This document shows positions 37,243-48,025 of a DNA stretch of 64,000 bases, piece after piece. Location of the stretch: positions 1-64,000 of the forward strand of contig NZ_FNNZ01000018.1 of NCBI RefSeq assembly GCF_900106925.1, in the 5' to 3' direction. The stretch is from Thiocapsa roseopersicina (lineage in GTDB: Bacteria > Pseudomonadota > Gammaproteobacteria > Chromatiales > Chromatiaceae). The notes beneath the pieces are model-generated. The model worked only from the letters and a program-made list of their open reading frames with translations. It ran no database searches and had not been told where the DNA came from. How positions within the stretch are numbered: the stretch's first letter is position 1; each line of letters opens with the position of its first letter. The position numbers and the translations under genes were made by a program.

Positions 37243-37326
37243 ACCGCGTCCCGAGTGACTTTACGATGTTGTCCTTGTGATGTCCGTTCGGTGGGGCCAA
37301 GAAGCCTTATCCCGGACGCGGTTTAG
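37239..37326. repeat. PR-A element, copy 8
   Basis: CTAAACCGCGTCC (37239-37251) and GGACGCGGTTTAG (37314-37326) are perfectly complementary over 13 bases in an 88-base unit. It gives modE its TAA stop and separates modE from the modA promoter. Confidence 0.85.
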
Positions 37327-37348
37327 GAATTTGGAAACAATGATGTAA

Positions 37349-38197
<849 letters not shown>

Positions 38198-38342
38198 GGA
38201 CAGGCGGGCCGGTCCAGGGGGTTGGTTGCCGGCTCGCCGATCGGCACACCGAGCGGCCTGAACGGTGTGGCGCTGAATCACTCCCCCGAGATCGGCGTCG
38301 GCGCTCGAAACCTTCCAACAACTTCACTCGGCGGATCGCGCG

Positions 38343-39020
38343 ATGTTCCTATCCGAAACCGACCTGCAATCGATCTGGCTCACCCTGCGCCTCGCGGGAG
38401 TGGTCACCTTGATCCTGTTCGTTGTAGGCACACCCATTGCCTGGTGGCTGGCACGCACCCGCTCGCCTCTGAAGGGGCCGGTCGGGGCTGTGGTCGCCCT
38501 ACCCTTGGTACTGCCCCCTTCGGTGCTGGGATTTTATCTGTTGGTGGCGATGGGGCCGAACGGGCCGGTCGGCCAGTTGACCCAGGCGTTGGGCATCGGC
38601 GTGCTGCCCTTCACCTTTTGGGGTCTGGTGGTCGCCTCGGTGTTCTATTCCCTGCCCTTCATGGTGCAGCCGGTGCAGAACGCCTTCGAGGCGATCGGCG
38701 ACCGACCGCTGGAGGTGGCGGCCACCTTGCGCGCCTCGCCGCTGGATACCTTCTTCACCGTTGCCCTGCCGCTGGCGGCACCCGGTTTCATCACGGCCGG
38801 CATCCTGACCTTTGCCCACACCGTCGGCGAGTTCGGCGTGGTACTGATGATCGGCGGCAACATCCCGGGCGTGACCCGGGTGGCCTCGGTGCAGATCTAC
38901 GACCATGTCGAGGCGATGGAATACGGCGACGCCCACCGCCTCGCCGCCGTGATGCTGGTCTTCTCCTTCCTGGTCCTGCTCGCGCTCTATCTGTGGCGCC
39001 CGAACCCCAAGAACACCTGA
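38343..39020 (+). CDS. modB: Molybdate ABC transporter permease ModB
   Basis: The 225-residue inner-membrane permease has five to six helices and the ModB landmarks [35 protein letters not shown] and [20 protein letters not shown] (the EAA-type loop contacting the ATPase). It is 145 bases after modA with no hairpin in between, and 7 bases before modC, so modABC is probably one transcript under the ModE box. Confidence 0.95.
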   Translation: MFLSETDLQSIWLTLRLAGVVTLILFVVGTPIAWWLARTRSPLKGPVGAVVALPLVLPPSVLGFYLLVAMGPNGPVGQLTQALGIGVLPFTFWGLVVASVFYSLPFMVQPVQNAFEAIGDRPLEVAATLRASPLDTFFTVALPLAAPGFITAGILTFAHTVGEFGVVLMIGGNIPGVTRVASVQIYDHVEAMEYGDAHRLAAVMLVFSFLVLLALYLWRPNPKNT

Positions 39021-39027
39021 GAGCGCC

Positions 39028-40113
39028 ATGGAACCGATCAACGCACGCTTCGACATCGATTGGCCGGGCTTCAACCTGACGGTGGACCTGGAGCTCCCCG
39101 GCCGTGGGGTCACGGGTCTCTTCGGCCACTCGGGCTCCGGCAAGACCACCCTGCTGCGCTGCATCGCCGGCCTGGTTCGGGCACCCAAGGGTCGGCTCGT
39201 CTTCCGGGGCGAGGTCTGGCAGGATGAGACCACCTGGGTGCCGACACACCGGCGCTCGCTCGGCTATGTCTTCCAGGAGGCCAGCCTCTTCGCGCATCTC
39301 ACGGTGATGGGCAACCTGCGCTACGGGCAGAAACGTGCGCCGGCGCCGGTCGCGCCCGAAGATCGGGTGAGTCTCGACCAGGCGATCGCGCTCTTGGGCA
39401 TCGATCATCTCTTGACCCGCAAGCCGGATCGTCTCTCCGGCGGGGAGCGCCAGCGGGTCGCCATCGCCCGCGCCCTGGCGGTCAGCCCACGGGTGCTGTT
39501 GATGGATGAGCCGCTTGCCGCCCTGGACATCGCACGCAAGCAGGAGATCCTGCCCTACCTGGAGCGTCTGCATGACGAGCTTGCCATCCCGGTGCTCTAC
39601 GTCAGCCACGCCCCGGACGAGGTCGCGCGCCTGGCCGATCATCTGGTGGTGATGGACGGCGGACGCGTGCTTGCGAGTGGCCCGCTCAAAGAGACCCTGG
39701 CCCGGCTGGATCTGCCGACCGCCTTTTCCGAGGATGCCGGCGTCGTCATCGAGGCCGTGGTCGCATCCCACGACGACAACTATCACCTGTCGCGTCTGGA
39801 CTTCCCGGGCGGCAACGTCGTCGTCGCTCAACGCAGGGAGGCGATCGGCCACCGCCTGCGCCTGAGGGTTCATGCCCGCGACGTGAGCCTGACACTGGAG
39901 CGCGCCACCGGCACCAGCATCGCCAACCTGCTGCCTGCCACCGTCGTCGAGATCGCCGACGCCGATACCCCCGCGCATTGTCTGGTGCGCCTGGATGCCG
40001 GAGGCACGCCGCTGATCGCCCGCATCACGCGCCGCTCGCTGGATCAGCTCGGTGTGGCCCGCGGCAAGGCGATGTGGGCGCAGATCAAGGCGGTCGCCCT
40101 CTTGGGCGATTGA
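39028..40113 (+). CDS. modC: Molybdate ABC transporter ATPase ModC
   Basis: The 361-residue protein has Walker A (GHSGSGKTT), Q-loop, signature [15 protein letters not shown], Walker B ([12 protein letters not shown]) and H-loop (VSHAPDEV), then a C-terminal regulatory Mop domain (about 295-360; [17 protein letters not shown]) that can sense molybdate and block transport. It powers ModB. The start at 39028 is 7 bases after modB. Confidence 0.96.
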   Translation: MEPINARFDIDWPGFNLTVDLELPGRGVTGLFGHSGSGKTTLLRCIAGLVRAPKGRLVFRGEVWQDETTWVPTHRRSLGYVFQEASLFAHLTVMGNLRYGQKRAPAPVAPEDRVSLDQAIALLGIDHLLTRKPDRLSGGERQRVAIARALAVSPRVLLMDEPLAALDIARKQEILPYLERLHDELAIPVLYVSHAPDEVARLADHLVVMDGGRVLASGPLKETLARLDLPTAFSEDAGVVIEAVVASHDDNYHLSRLDFPGGNVVVAQRREAIGHRLRLRVHARDVSLTLERATGTSIANLLPATVVEIADADTPAHCLVRLDAGGTPLIARITRRSLDQLGVARGKAMWAQIKAVALLGD

Positions 40114-40184
40114 GTTGGTCGTTACGCCGGTGGCCGCCCGGCGCGACCGCCGGCAGTCACGACCTAACCCGAAGGAATACCGAG

Positions 40185-40457
40185 ATGACGAACACCGTGC
40201 CTTCCGCGCTCGACGATCACGCCCTGCAGCAACTGCTCGACGAGGATGTGCGCTTCGGCGACCTCACCACCGAATCACTCGGGATCCAGGCTCGACCGGG
40301 GAGGATCCGGTTCTTCGCCCGTGATGCGATGACCGTCTGCTGCAGCGAGGAGGCGGCTCGTCTCTTGCCGCCTGAGTGCCGACCGGACGAAACGCTCAGT
40401 CCGAGCCGTCAATCCCTGTGCGACCTCGCGTCGGCCGAGCGTTGTCGTAAGCCCTGA
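40185..40457 (+). pseudogene. modD: 5' stub of modD
   Basis: LDEDVRFGDLTTESLGIQ and PGRIRFFARDAMTVCCSEEA match the start of ModD, a QPRTase-like enzyme that often follows modABC. After EEAARLL (about residue 61) the sequence becomes unrelated and stops at residue 90; full ModD is about 280. The remaining ModD motifs are not seen downstream, so the gene was cut by deletion. AAGGAATACC is a plausible ribosome site, so a truncated peptide may still be made. Confidence 0.75.
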
Positions 40458-40562
40458 CAACCCGGAGAGTCGCACCTTGAGCCAGATGACTCGTTCCTGA
40501 AAGATTTCCGTGTCGATAGCGGTCTAACCGCCAAACCCGACAATCCATCGAGAGTAAGCGTA

Positions 40563-41825
40563 ATGAGGTCAGTCAAACGAATCCTGTTGGCCAGCATCCT
40601 GATGACCCTGCCCTTGACCGCGCTTGCGGGCACGCAGTCGATCGTGCTCGGCATGGGCTGCTTCTGGGGTGCGGAGAAGCGGATGTCCGAGATCCCCGGC
40701 GTCATCGATGTCGAAGCGGGCTATGCCGGCGGCGATGCCGAGACCGTCGGCTACGAGGATGTACTGGGGACGGAGCAAAGACGCCTGCGCGGCAAGAGCG
40801 ATCTGCGCAACCATGCCGAGGTCATCAAGGTGAGCTTCGACCCCGACCGGGTGAGCCTCGAGACCATCCTGAAGAGGTTCTGGGAGAATCACGACCCCAC
40901 GCAGGGCGATCGTCAGGGCAACGACGTGGGCAGCAACTATCGCAGCGCCGTCTATACGGTCAGCGACGCCCAGGACGCGGTGGCAAAGAGTACTCGCGAA
41001 AGCTATCAGCAGGCGCTGACCGAGGCCGGCTACGGCCCCATCACCACGGAGATCGCGCCGCTGCGCCACTACAATCGCGGCGAGGCGTATCACCAGGACT
41101 ATCTGGAGAAAAACCCGAACGGCTATTGCGGACTCGGCGGCACGGGCGTGGCCTTTCCCGGCGAACCCGCCAAGGCGATGCCTGATCCGCTGGCCGCGGA
41201 TCAGCTCGATTTCGATCTGCAGTTGATCATGTTCGAGGCGCAGGACTGTCCCTTCTGCGAGCGCTTCCGCGCCGAGGTGCTGGACGGCTGGCAAGCCGAG
41301 GTGCCTATCGCAGCGACACTCAACCCCAGACCGCCCGAGGGCTGGACGCTGGAAAAAACCCTGTTCGCCACGCCGACCATCGTGCTCTTCGAGAAGGGAA
41401 AGGAGGTCTCGCGATACACCGGCTACAAGGGCGATGCAGACCGTTTCTGGAAATGGCTCGGCTTTCAGGTTTTGACGCCCGAGCAACAGCGAATCGCCTT
41501 CGCGCAGGGCACGGAACCGGCGTTCACGGGCTCGCATCTCGACGAGAAACGCCCGGGGGTGTTCGTCGATCCCATCACCGGCACACCCCTCTTCCGCAGC
41601 GACGCCAAGTTCGAGAGCGGTACCGGCTGGCCGAGCTTCTTCAGCCCGGTCGAGGGCGCGATCACCTTGCATGAGGACAATACGCACGGCATGCGTCGGG
41701 TCGAAGTCCGCAGTGCAAGCTCGGGCATTCACTTGGGCCACGTCTTCGACGACGGTCCGCCGCCGTCGGGAAAGCGCTACTGCATCAACGGCAATGTCCT
41801 GAGCTTTGTCGCGAATGGCGAATAG
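40563..41825 (+). CDS. msrAB: Exported MsrA-thioredoxin-like-MsrB methionine sulfoxide reductase fusion
   Basis: The 420-residue protein has a signal peptide (MTLPLTALAG) and then MsrA with the GMGCFWGAE active site (C33). A central thioredoxin-like segment carries CPFC at C229 and C232. The C-terminal MsrB domain has SGTGWPSF and the catalytic RYCING (C407); the zinc-binding CxxC pairs of many MsrBs are absent. MsrA and MsrB reduce the S and R forms of methionine sulfoxide. The domain order differs from Neisseria PilB (thioredoxin first). A periplasmic repair role is inferred from the leader. Confidence 0.9.
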   Translation: MRSVKRILLASILMTLPLTALAGTQSIVLGMGCFWGAEKRMSEIPGVIDVEAGYAGGDAETVGYEDVLGTEQRRLRGKSDLRNHAEVIKVSFDPDRVSLETILKRFWENHDPTQGDRQGNDVGSNYRSAVYTVSDAQDAVAKSTRESYQQALTEAGYGPITTEIAPLRHYNRGEAYHQDYLEKNPNGYCGLGGTGVAFPGEPAKAMPDPLAADQLDFDLQLIMFEAQDCPFCERFRAEVLDGWQAEVPIAATLNPRPPEGWTLEKTLFATPTIVLFEKGKEVSRYTGYKGDADRFWKWLGFQVLTPEQQRIAFAQGTEPAFTGSHLDEKRPGVFVDPITGTPLFRSDAKFESGTGWPSFFSPVEGAITLHEDNTHGMRRVEVRSASSGIHLGHVFDDGPPPSGKRYCINGNVLSFVANGE

Positions 41826-41831
41826 ATCGCC

Positions 41832-42446
41832 CTAGACCGCACCGCGCAGCTCTGCCATGGCCGATGAGATGACTCGAATCGCAGAGCGCATCAGGAGCCA
41901 GACGAGACCGAGTGCGACCAGGATATCGGCCCAGCCCGAACCGGTGAGCCAGACCACTCCGGCAGCGACAAACACCGACAGATTCGATGCGATGTCGTTA
42001 CGCGAGCACTCCCACACCGAGCTCATATTCACGTCGTCGTGACGATGCCGCCAAAGCAGGAAAAGACACAGCGAGTTCGCGGCGAGACCAAGAAGACTGA
42101 ACAACCCCATGACCTCGAAGAGGGGAACGCTCGGCACCACAAGTTTGTAGACAATCTGGCCCGCTACGACGCACGCGGCCAGGAAGATCAGACCGCCCTT
42201 GAAGAGCGCGACCTTCGCCTTGACGGCCGCGCCTCTGGAAACGGCGTAGAGACTGAGACCATACGTCAACGCGTCGCCGAGATTATCGAGGCTGTCGGCC
42301 AACAGCGCCGTCGAGCTGCCGTAAAGCGCGCCTGCCGCGATCACGAAGAACATGACCGCATTGATGCCGAGCACGCCGAGCAGCGTTCCGCGTTGCCGTT
42401 CACGCAGGGCATCGATGGAACAATTGTTGTCGCAACAACCACTCAT
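41832..42446 (-). CDS. Short CDF-type cation transporter
   Basis: The 204-residue membrane protein starts MSGCCDNNCSIDALRERQRG and has five to six hydrophobic helices. SSTALLADSLDNLGDALTYG and VWECSRNDIASNLSVFVA hold the CDF-family metal-site Asp residues in transmembrane helices 2 and 5. The usual C-terminal cytoplasmic domain of CDF proteins is missing, as in some short members. The Cys-rich N-terminus (CCDNNC) may bind metal. It is convergent with the Msr gene (6-base gap). Confidence 0.85.
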   Translation of the reverse strand: MSGCCDNNCSIDALRERQRGTLLGVLGINAVMFFVIAAGALYGSSTALLADSLDNLGDALTYGLSLYAVSRGAAVKAKVALFKGGLIFLAACVVAGQIVYKLVVPSVPLFEVMGLFSLLGLAANSLCLFLLWRHRHDDVNMSSVWECSRNDIASNLSVFVAAGVVWLTGSGWADILVALGLVWLLMRSAIRVISSAMAELRGAV

Positions 42447-42523
42447 TCCGAAAGCCTCTTGGCACAGCCGTCGGGAGATGCCGACGGATTCATCGGGCCG
42501 CCCGGATCGGCGGCCCTCCCGGG

Positions 42524-43243
42524 TTATCCGTGCAGATTGACCGCGAGCCCGAGATCCCGCAACCCGATCAACAGGATGCGCAGCGCCAAGGCCACCTGCA
42601 GGACACCGAGAACGGCCCCGAGAAGTTGCAGCATGGCCGCCGACAAGGGGCTCAGGACGGTCCGCACGTAGAGCATCGTGATCAGGTTGATCGCCATCAC
42701 GACCAGCAGGGCAGCCACGACCTGAAGCATCCGATCGAGGTCGTCCTGAAACAGCGAGACCAAGGCCACCACACCGGCGATCCCGTAGGGTGTAACGACC
42801 ATCGGAAAGGCGATCATGAAGGGCGACGGGACGGCGTCGTCCGGGGGAGCTCCGGGCATCGCCGGCTCGTATTGAGCCAGGACCGCGCGGAGCGCAATCA
42901 GAAAGAAGATCAGGCCGGTGCAGATCGTCAGGATCGGCGTGGAGACACCCCAGTTGGAGGCGAGGAGACTGCCCAGACCGCCTCCCAAAACGACCGCGCA
43001 GGTTCCGATCAGCACACTCTCGAACGCGAGCCGACGCAGCGCGTCCTGCGTCAGCCTTGACGTGACGCGTCCGAACGGCGCGATCATCTTCAGCGGCCCG
43101 AGCGTCACCACAAAGAGGCCGAGGATCTGCAGGAAGCCCAGCCGATAGCCGCCCTCGTCCGCTGCGAGCGCAATGGACGGCAAAAGGAGCAGAATGGCCA
43201 GCAGAGAGATCCTTGGGGGAGTCATACTTGAGATATCCATCAT
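42524..43243 (-). CDS. MarC-family membrane protein
   Basis: The 239-residue protein has six transmembrane helices with MarC-type motifs: LGPLKMIAPFGRVTSRL, LRRLAFESVLIGTCA and PSPFMIAFPMVVTPYGIAG. The first helix may be a signal-like segment starting at an inner ATG (43225). MarC proteins have no proven transport substrate. It is upstream of the CDF gene on the same strand (77-base gap) and divergent from glpQ. Confidence 0.85.
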   Translation of the reverse strand: MMDISSMTPPRISLLAILLLLPSIALAADEGGYRLGFLQILGLFVVTLGPLKMIAPFGRVTSRLTQDALRRLAFESVLIGTCAVVLGGGLGSLLASNWGVSTPILTICTGLIFFLIALRAVLAQYEPAMPGAPPDDAVPSPFMIAFPMVVTPYGIAGVVALVSLFQDDLDRMLQVVAALLVVMAINLITMLYVRTVLSPLSAAMLQLLGAVLGVLQVALALRILLIGLRDLGLAVNLHG

Positions 43244-43452
43244 TTGGCCCTGAACCGGCCGGCATGCCCGGCTCCCGCATCGATCCCGGATTGCAGGACC
43301 GTCGGGGCGGGAACACGGGCGAGGCCGGGATCGACTGCGACGAGGTTAGCCGCGACCTTCCTCGACGGTCAAGGCGCTGCGCCGAGGGCCGGCACGCCCC
43401 GCCGCAGGAGACTTGCCCGATCCTGCACCGAATCCTCCTTTTCCTCTTGTCG

Positions 43453-44487
43453 ATGGCCATCGCGATGACGCCGACCACAGCCGCCCCGCCCGATACCGCT
43501 CCCGACGCGATCCCGGCCCCCATCGTCATCGCCCACCGCGGCGCCTCCGGATACCTGCCCGAGCATTCCCTGGAGGCCAAGGCCATGGCGCACGCCATGG
43601 GCACGGACTTTCTGGAGCAGGATGTCGTTCTCACCCGCGACGCCCGGGCGATCGTCCTTCACGATCTTTACCTGGAGGACATCACCGACGTCGCTCGGCG
43701 CTTTCCTGACCGCGCGCGTGCCGACGGGCGCTGGTATGCGATCGATTTCAGCCTGGCCGAGATCCGCAGTCTGCGCGTGCACGAACGGATTGACCTCGCC
43801 ACCGGCCAGCCGGTCTTTCCCGAACGGTTTCCGCCCGAGGCCGATCTGTTCCGGATCCATACCCTCGAGGAAGAGCTGAGCCTGATCCGCGGTCTGAACC
43901 GTTCGACCGGACGGACCGCGGGGATCTATGTGGAGTTGAAGCATCCCGCCTGGCATCTCGCCGAGGGCCTGGATCCCGTGCCGATCCTGATGCGCGAGTT
44001 GGATCGCGCCGGCTACCGTGGCCCCGAGGATCGCGTCTACATCCAATGCTTCGAGCCCGACACCCTCAAGCGTCTGCGCGAGGACATCGGCACGCGCATC
44101 CCCTTGATCCAACTGATCGGCGAGAACGACTGGAGGTCGCCCGCAGATCTGCCGGTCGACTTCGAGCGGATGCGCACCCCCGAGGGCCTGGCAGCCGTCG
44201 CCGCGTACGCCCGCGGCATCGGCCCCTGGATCGGCCAGATCCACCAAGGCACGGACGAAACCGGTGCCCATCGGACCACGCGCTTGGCCGCAGACGCCCA
44301 TGCCGCGGGGCTCCTCGTCCACCCCTACACCTTTCGCCGCGACGCACTCCCCGAAGGTTTCGGCGACTTCGAGGCGCTCCTGCGCTTCTTCCTTGTCGAT
44401 CAGGGTGTCGACGGGATCTTCACCGACCATCCAGACGTTGCCGTTCACTTGAGAGGTCGGTTCACCGGCAGGGAGCAGGCGGAGTAG
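43453..44487 (+). CDS. glpQ: Periplasmic glycerophosphodiester phosphodiesterase GlpQ
   Basis: This is a GDPD-family enzyme with IVIAHRGASGYLPEHSLEA (catalytic HRG...E), GTDFLEQDVVLTRDARAIVL (E.D metal ligands), VLHD and TAGIYVELKHPAWH. Late motifs VYIQCFEPDTLKRLRED and DQGVDGIFTDHPDVAV match GlpQ. It releases glycerol-3-phosphate from phospholipid head groups. The ATG at 43453 gives about 344 residues. The hydrophobic residues before it (ILHRILLFLL) suggest that the true signal peptide starts further upstream, but no clear start codon is in frame. Confidence 0.85.
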   Translation: MAIAMTPTTAAPPDTAPDAIPAPIVIAHRGASGYLPEHSLEAKAMAHAMGTDFLEQDVVLTRDARAIVLHDLYLEDITDVARRFPDRARADGRWYAIDFSLAEIRSLRVHERIDLATGQPVFPERFPPEADLFRIHTLEEELSLIRGLNRSTGRTAGIYVELKHPAWHLAEGLDPVPILMRELDRAGYRGPEDRVYIQCFEPDTLKRLREDIGTRIPLIQLIGENDWRSPADLPVDFERMRTPEGLAAVAAYARGIGPWIGQIHQGTDETGAHRTTRLAADAHAAGLLVHPYTFRRDALPEGFGDFEALLRFFLVDQGVDGIFTDHPDVAVHLRGRFTGREQAE

Positions 44488-44562
44488 ACATCGGCCGTGC
44501 TCGCGCTCGGGCTTCTGCAACAACGTCCACTGCCCCCGGCGGGGACAGCGGGTCGGTTTTTC

Positions 44563-45123
44563 TCAGGACGTGCGCGGAGGAGCCGGATCCGTCTCCGTGA
44601 CCTTGAGGGTCACCGAGGCCGACGCAAGCGAGCGGGCCAGATCACGCGCCCGCCTCACGGGAAAATGGGAGAACAACAGGGTCTCGGCCGGCCCCCATAG
44701 GGTCACCCAAGCCACGATGATGAGGCTCTCGCTCAGCACCGTGATGAAACGCCCCTCGAACAACGACACAATGGCCTCGTTGGCGAGGATCACGAGCCCG
44801 ACGACCAAGAACGCGACCAGAAAGGTCCAGCGCCCTTTATAGGCCAGCGCGCGGATCTCGCCCTCCGCATCCGCACACTCCTCCTGGAAATGGCTTCCGA
44901 TCGCTGCGCGGACCTCATTCAGACGACCCAGGTCAGCGCTCGGAACACCGACCCTGATCCGGAATCGCGAGCCCTTCGGATGTTCGGCCGCCTCCGCTCG
45001 AATCGTACGGGCGACCTCGGGATGGATCCGAGGGCCGATCAAGGGTGATCCGTCGCGATCGAGCAGCCGGTCGACGGAGTGGACGTCAAGGCTCAGGACG
45101 ATCTCTTCTCGTATGGGCTTCAT
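44563..45123 (-). CDS. Hypothetical membrane protein with two central helices
   Basis: From the ATG at 45123 the protein is 186 residues. A polar N-terminal half ([39 protein letters not shown]) is followed by two hydrophobic segments ([19 protein letters not shown] and [19 protein letters not shown]) and a basic tail. An alternative start at 45207 would add 28 basic residues. The family is not recognised; it may be a two-helix inner-membrane protein with a cytoplasmic domain. Confidence 0.65.
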   Translation of the reverse strand: MKPIREEIVLSLDVHSVDRLLDRDGSPLIGPRIHPEVARTIRAEAAEHPKGSRFRIRVGVPSADLGRLNEVRAAIGSHFQEECADAEGEIRALAYKGRWTFLVAFLVVGLVILANEAIVSLFEGRFITVLSESLIIVAWVTLWGPAETLLFSHFPVRRARDLARSLASASVTLKVTETDPAPPRTS

Positions 45124-45306
45124 GGGCGTGGAGACCAAAGGTGTTGGAGCGATGTTGCTCGGCGGTTTCGTGACGAGAGCCCGACGGGTCGAGCGCCGAC
45201 GCGGCATGCGCTCGGTATATCATCCAAGGCCAAGGATCCGCCGCGGCGTCAATGCAGCCTGCAGGATCGCTATCAAAGTAAGCGAGTTGGACCGGTACCA
45301 CCAAGC

Positions 45307-45498
45307 ATGACCGACATCGACCAGTTTGTCCTGATCGCCGGAGCCCTTTTGCTGGTGGCGATCCTCGCCAGCGCGCTCTCGTATCGGATCGGCATGCCCT
45401 TGCTCCTGGTCTTCCTGGCGGTCGGCATGCTGGCCGGTGAAGACGGACCCGGCGGCGTCCGGAATGCATGCCGTACCATGAGCCGAACAGGAGTCTGA
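45307..45498 (+). pseudogene. 5' stub of a K+/H+ antiporter (CvrA/NhaP2 type)
   Basis: [20 protein letters not shown] then [20 protein letters not shown] and EDGPGG is the well-known start of CvrA/NhaP2 antiporters. After about residue 50 the match ends and the frame stops at residue 63, where the family is about 580. The next ATG (the Usp gene) begins two bases after the stop, so the two may still be translated together. Confidence 0.75.
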
Positions 45499-45499
45499 A

Positions 45500-46474
45500 A
45501 TGAAACGCTTCAGGAACATCCTCTTCGTCGCGGATCCCGAGAAGGTCTGCAGGTCCGCCTTGGAACGCGCGGTCATGCTAGCCGAGAACAATCAGGCCGA
45601 GCTCACCGTGGTCGACGTGATTCCGCGCATAAGCGCCGGGTTCCGCCTGCGCGACGGCGGCGCAACGGTGGAAGACCTACAGGCTGCAGCGGCGGAGCAG
45701 CACCTGTGCCGACTGGATGCGTTGATCAAACCCTACGCGCCGCGATTGCACATCCGGGTGAAGGTGCTGACGGGCACGCCGTACCTCGAGATTATTCGGG
45801 AAGTCCTGCGCAGCAAGCATGATCTGGTGATCCGCCCGCCGGAGGATGCGGGCTGGTTCGGCCGCTTGTTCGGCAGCGACGACATGAACCTGCTGCGACA
45901 GTGCCCCTGTCCGGTCTGGGCCATCAAGTGCAAGGGATCCAGGTCTTTTCATCGGATCCTGGCGGCAGTGGATGTGGACGACAGCCTCCGACCGGAGGAG
46001 ACGCGGCATGCGATGAACCTCCGGATCCTAGAGATCGCGGGGACTCTGGCACTGTCGGAATTCGCCGATCTGCATGTCGTCCACGTCTGGGATGCGATCG
46101 GCGAGATCCTCCTTCGCGGGACCGTCGTCAGTACCCCGGAAACCGAGGTTGCCGTCTATGTCGACCAGGTCCGAGAGCGCCATGCATCCTATCTGGCCGC
46201 ACTGCTGCAAGAGGTCACAGGTATCCTGGGAGCCGATGCGCTGGACTATCTGAAACCAAAAACGCACCTGGTGCGCGGAGAGGCCCGAAAGAAGATCCCG
46301 GCGCTCGCGCGCAAGCTCGGCGCCGATCTTGTCGTCATGGGCACGGTCGGTCGCGGCGGTATCCCCGGATTGCTCATGGGCAACACCGCCGAGACCATCC
46401 TGCAGCAGGTGGATTGTTCGGTGCTCGCGATCAAGCCACCGGGATTCGTCACATCGGTTGTGCCGGAGGGCTGA
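45500..46474 (+). CDS. Tandem universal stress protein (UspE-like)
   Basis: The 324-residue protein has two Usp domains. The first starts FRNILFVADPEKVCRSALER, and the second starts FHRILAAVDVDDSL and ends with the nucleotide-binding pattern VVMGTVGRGGIPGLLMGNTA plus ILQQVDCSVLAIKPPGF. UspE-type proteins help cells survive stress. The first domain lacks a clear glycine-rich motif. AGGAG precedes the ATG. It directly follows the antiporter stub. Confidence 0.92.
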   Translation: MKRFRNILFVADPEKVCRSALERAVMLAENNQAELTVVDVIPRISAGFRLRDGGATVEDLQAAAAEQHLCRLDALIKPYAPRLHIRVKVLTGTPYLEIIREVLRSKHDLVIRPPEDAGWFGRLFGSDDMNLLRQCPCPVWAIKCKGSRSFHRILAAVDVDDSLRPEETRHAMNLRILEIAGTLALSEFADLHVVHVWDAIGEILLRGTVVSTPETEVAVYVDQVRERHASYLAALLQEVTGILGADALDYLKPKTHLVRGEARKKIPALARKLGADLVVMGTVGRGGIPGLLMGNTAETILQQVDCSVLAIKPPGFVTSVVPEG

Positions 46475-46509
46475 GCGCGGGCCAGCCGCGCCCGCCACAC
46501 GGCGGGTGC

Positions 46510-46800
46510 TTAATTCTCCTCCGCAGGCGTCCGCTTCGACACCGTGCTGAGCTCCTCCGGCCAGCAGCCCGCTGGTGGGCCGAGCTCGGCGCCCTCCCCT
46601 TCGAACCGCACCAGATACAGCTCCCGTTCGGGATCCTCTTCGAGGTGTCCGATGTTGAGGATGACGCCGCGGGTTCCGGCTGCCGCGATCAGAGCATCCT
46701 CGGCGAGATCCGGGATACCGCCGTCGTTGTAGATATCCGCGGCGGCGTAGACCAGATCGCCCGGGCCCAACTGACCAAGCTGCAGTTCACTGAGATCCAT
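46510..46800 (-). CDS. nifZ: NifZ-like protein
   Basis: The 96-residue protein includes GPGDLVYAAADIYNDGGIPD, GTRGVILNIGHLEEDPEREL, YLVRFEG and LGPPAGCWPEEL, which match the NifZ family. NifZ helps mature the P-cluster of MoFe nitrogenase. The ATG at 46800 has AGGAG six bases upstream; a TTG one codon before is less likely. It is divergent from nifU. No sigma-54 site is visible on its own strand before the start. Confidence 0.88.
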   Translation of the reverse strand: MDLSELQLGQLGPGDLVYAAADIYNDGGIPDLAEDALIAAAGTRGVILNIGHLEEDPERELYLVRFEGEGAELGPPAGCWPEELSTVSKRTPAEEN

Positions 46801-46938
46801 CAAGGACTCCTGTTGTTGAGATGTGTTGTGGGGTTTACGACCCGACGCACTCGGGCTGTCGTTCGAGAGCCGACATCCGCGACCAAAAGAGGGCTCTCGA
46901 CCATTTATAAATCAATGCGATAGATGCAACATTCGGCG

Positions 46939-46954
46939 TGGCACACGGTTTGCT
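46939..46954 (+). promoter_or_regulatory. Sigma-54 promoter for nifU
   Basis: TGGCAC-ACGGT-TTGCT matches the -24/-12 consensus TGGCAC-N5-TTGCW exactly, with GG and GC ten bases apart. It is 95 bases before the nifU start. A clear NifA site (TGT-N10-ACA) was not found; TGT-N10-ACC upstream is only approximate. Nitrogen or NifA control is inferred. Confidence 0.85.
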
Positions 46955-47048
46955 GAATGAGTCGCCAACACAGACGCAAGACTCAAGCCACGGCTTGATC
47001 ATCCGTCCCGACTCACTCGCTCATTGCTACAGCAACCGGAGACACGCC

Positions 47049-47933
47049 ATGTGGGATTACTCGGAAAAGGTCCAGGAGCACTTCTTCAATCCCCGCAATG
47101 CGGGAGCGGTCCCGGATGCCAATGCGACGGGTGACGTGGGCTCCCTGTCCTGCGGCGATGCACTGCGCCTGACCCTCAAGGTCGACCCCGAGAACGAGGT
47201 GATCCTCGAGGCCGGCTTCCAGACCTTCGGCTGCGGCTCGGCCATCGCCTCCAGCTCCGCGCTGACCGAGATCATCAAGGGCATGACCCTGAACGAGGCA
47301 CTCGAGGTCACCAACCAGGACATCGCCGACTATCTCGACGGACTGCCGGCCGAGAAGATGCACTGCTCGGTGATGGGGCGCGAGGCGCTGCAGGCGGCGA
47401 TCGCCAACTATCGCGGCGAGGAATGGAAGGACGACCATGAGGAAGGCGCACTGGTCTGCAAGTGCTTTGCCGTGGATGCGGTCCTGATCGAGAACACCAT
47501 CCGCTCCAACGGTCTCTCCACGGTCGAAGAGGTCGCAAATTACACCAAGGCGGGCGGCGGCTGCTCGGCCTGTCACGAAGGTGTGGAGGCCATCCTGAGC
47601 CGCGTCCTCGCCGAACAGGGCAAGACATTCGACCCCTATACCAGGGCACCCGAAGCGGCACCCTCGGCGGGCGGACGCAAGCTCGGCAACCTGGAGCGCA
47701 TCCGCCGCATCGAGCGCTCCATCGAGGCCATCCGCCCGAACCTGCAGCGTGACCACGGCGACGTGGAGCTGATCGATATCGACGGCAAGAACGTCTACGT
47801 GAACATGACCGGCGCCTGCGTGGGCTGCCAGATGGCCTCGACGACGCTCGACGGGATCCAGCAGCGCATCGTCGAGGATCTCGGCGAGTTCGTGCGGGTG
47901 CTGCCGGCGAAGGCGATGCGCAAGAGCGCCTAA
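47049..47933 (+). CDS. nifU: Nitrogenase Fe-S scaffold NifU
   Basis: The 294-residue modular scaffold has an IscU-like N-domain (C35, C62, C106), a central 2Fe-2S domain (C137, C139, C172, C175) and a C-terminal Nfu domain with CVGC. Together they build Fe-S clusters for nitrogenase using sulfur from NifS. The start [20 protein letters not shown] matches NifU exactly, so the ATG at 47049 is firm. A near-perfect sigma-54 promoter lies upstream. Confidence 0.96.
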   Translation: MWDYSEKVQEHFFNPRNAGAVPDANATGDVGSLSCGDALRLTLKVDPENEVILEAGFQTFGCGSAIASSSALTEIIKGMTLNEALEVTNQDIADYLDGLPAEKMHCSVMGREALQAAIANYRGEEWKDDHEEGALVCKCFAVDAVLIENTIRSNGLSTVEEVANYTKAGGGCSACHEGVEAILSRVLAEQGKTFDPYTRAPEAAPSAGGRKLGNLERIRRIERSIEAIRPNLQRDHGDVELIDIDGKNVYVNMTGACVGCQMASTTLDGIQQRIVEDLGEFVRVLPAKAMRKSA

Positions 47934-48025
47934 AGCCGCCAGCCGTAGGTTGGGCAAAGCGCAGCGTGCCCAACCCGCGCCGGCATCACAGGGAGCCGCC
48001 GTCGGCGCAAAGATCGGCGACGACT

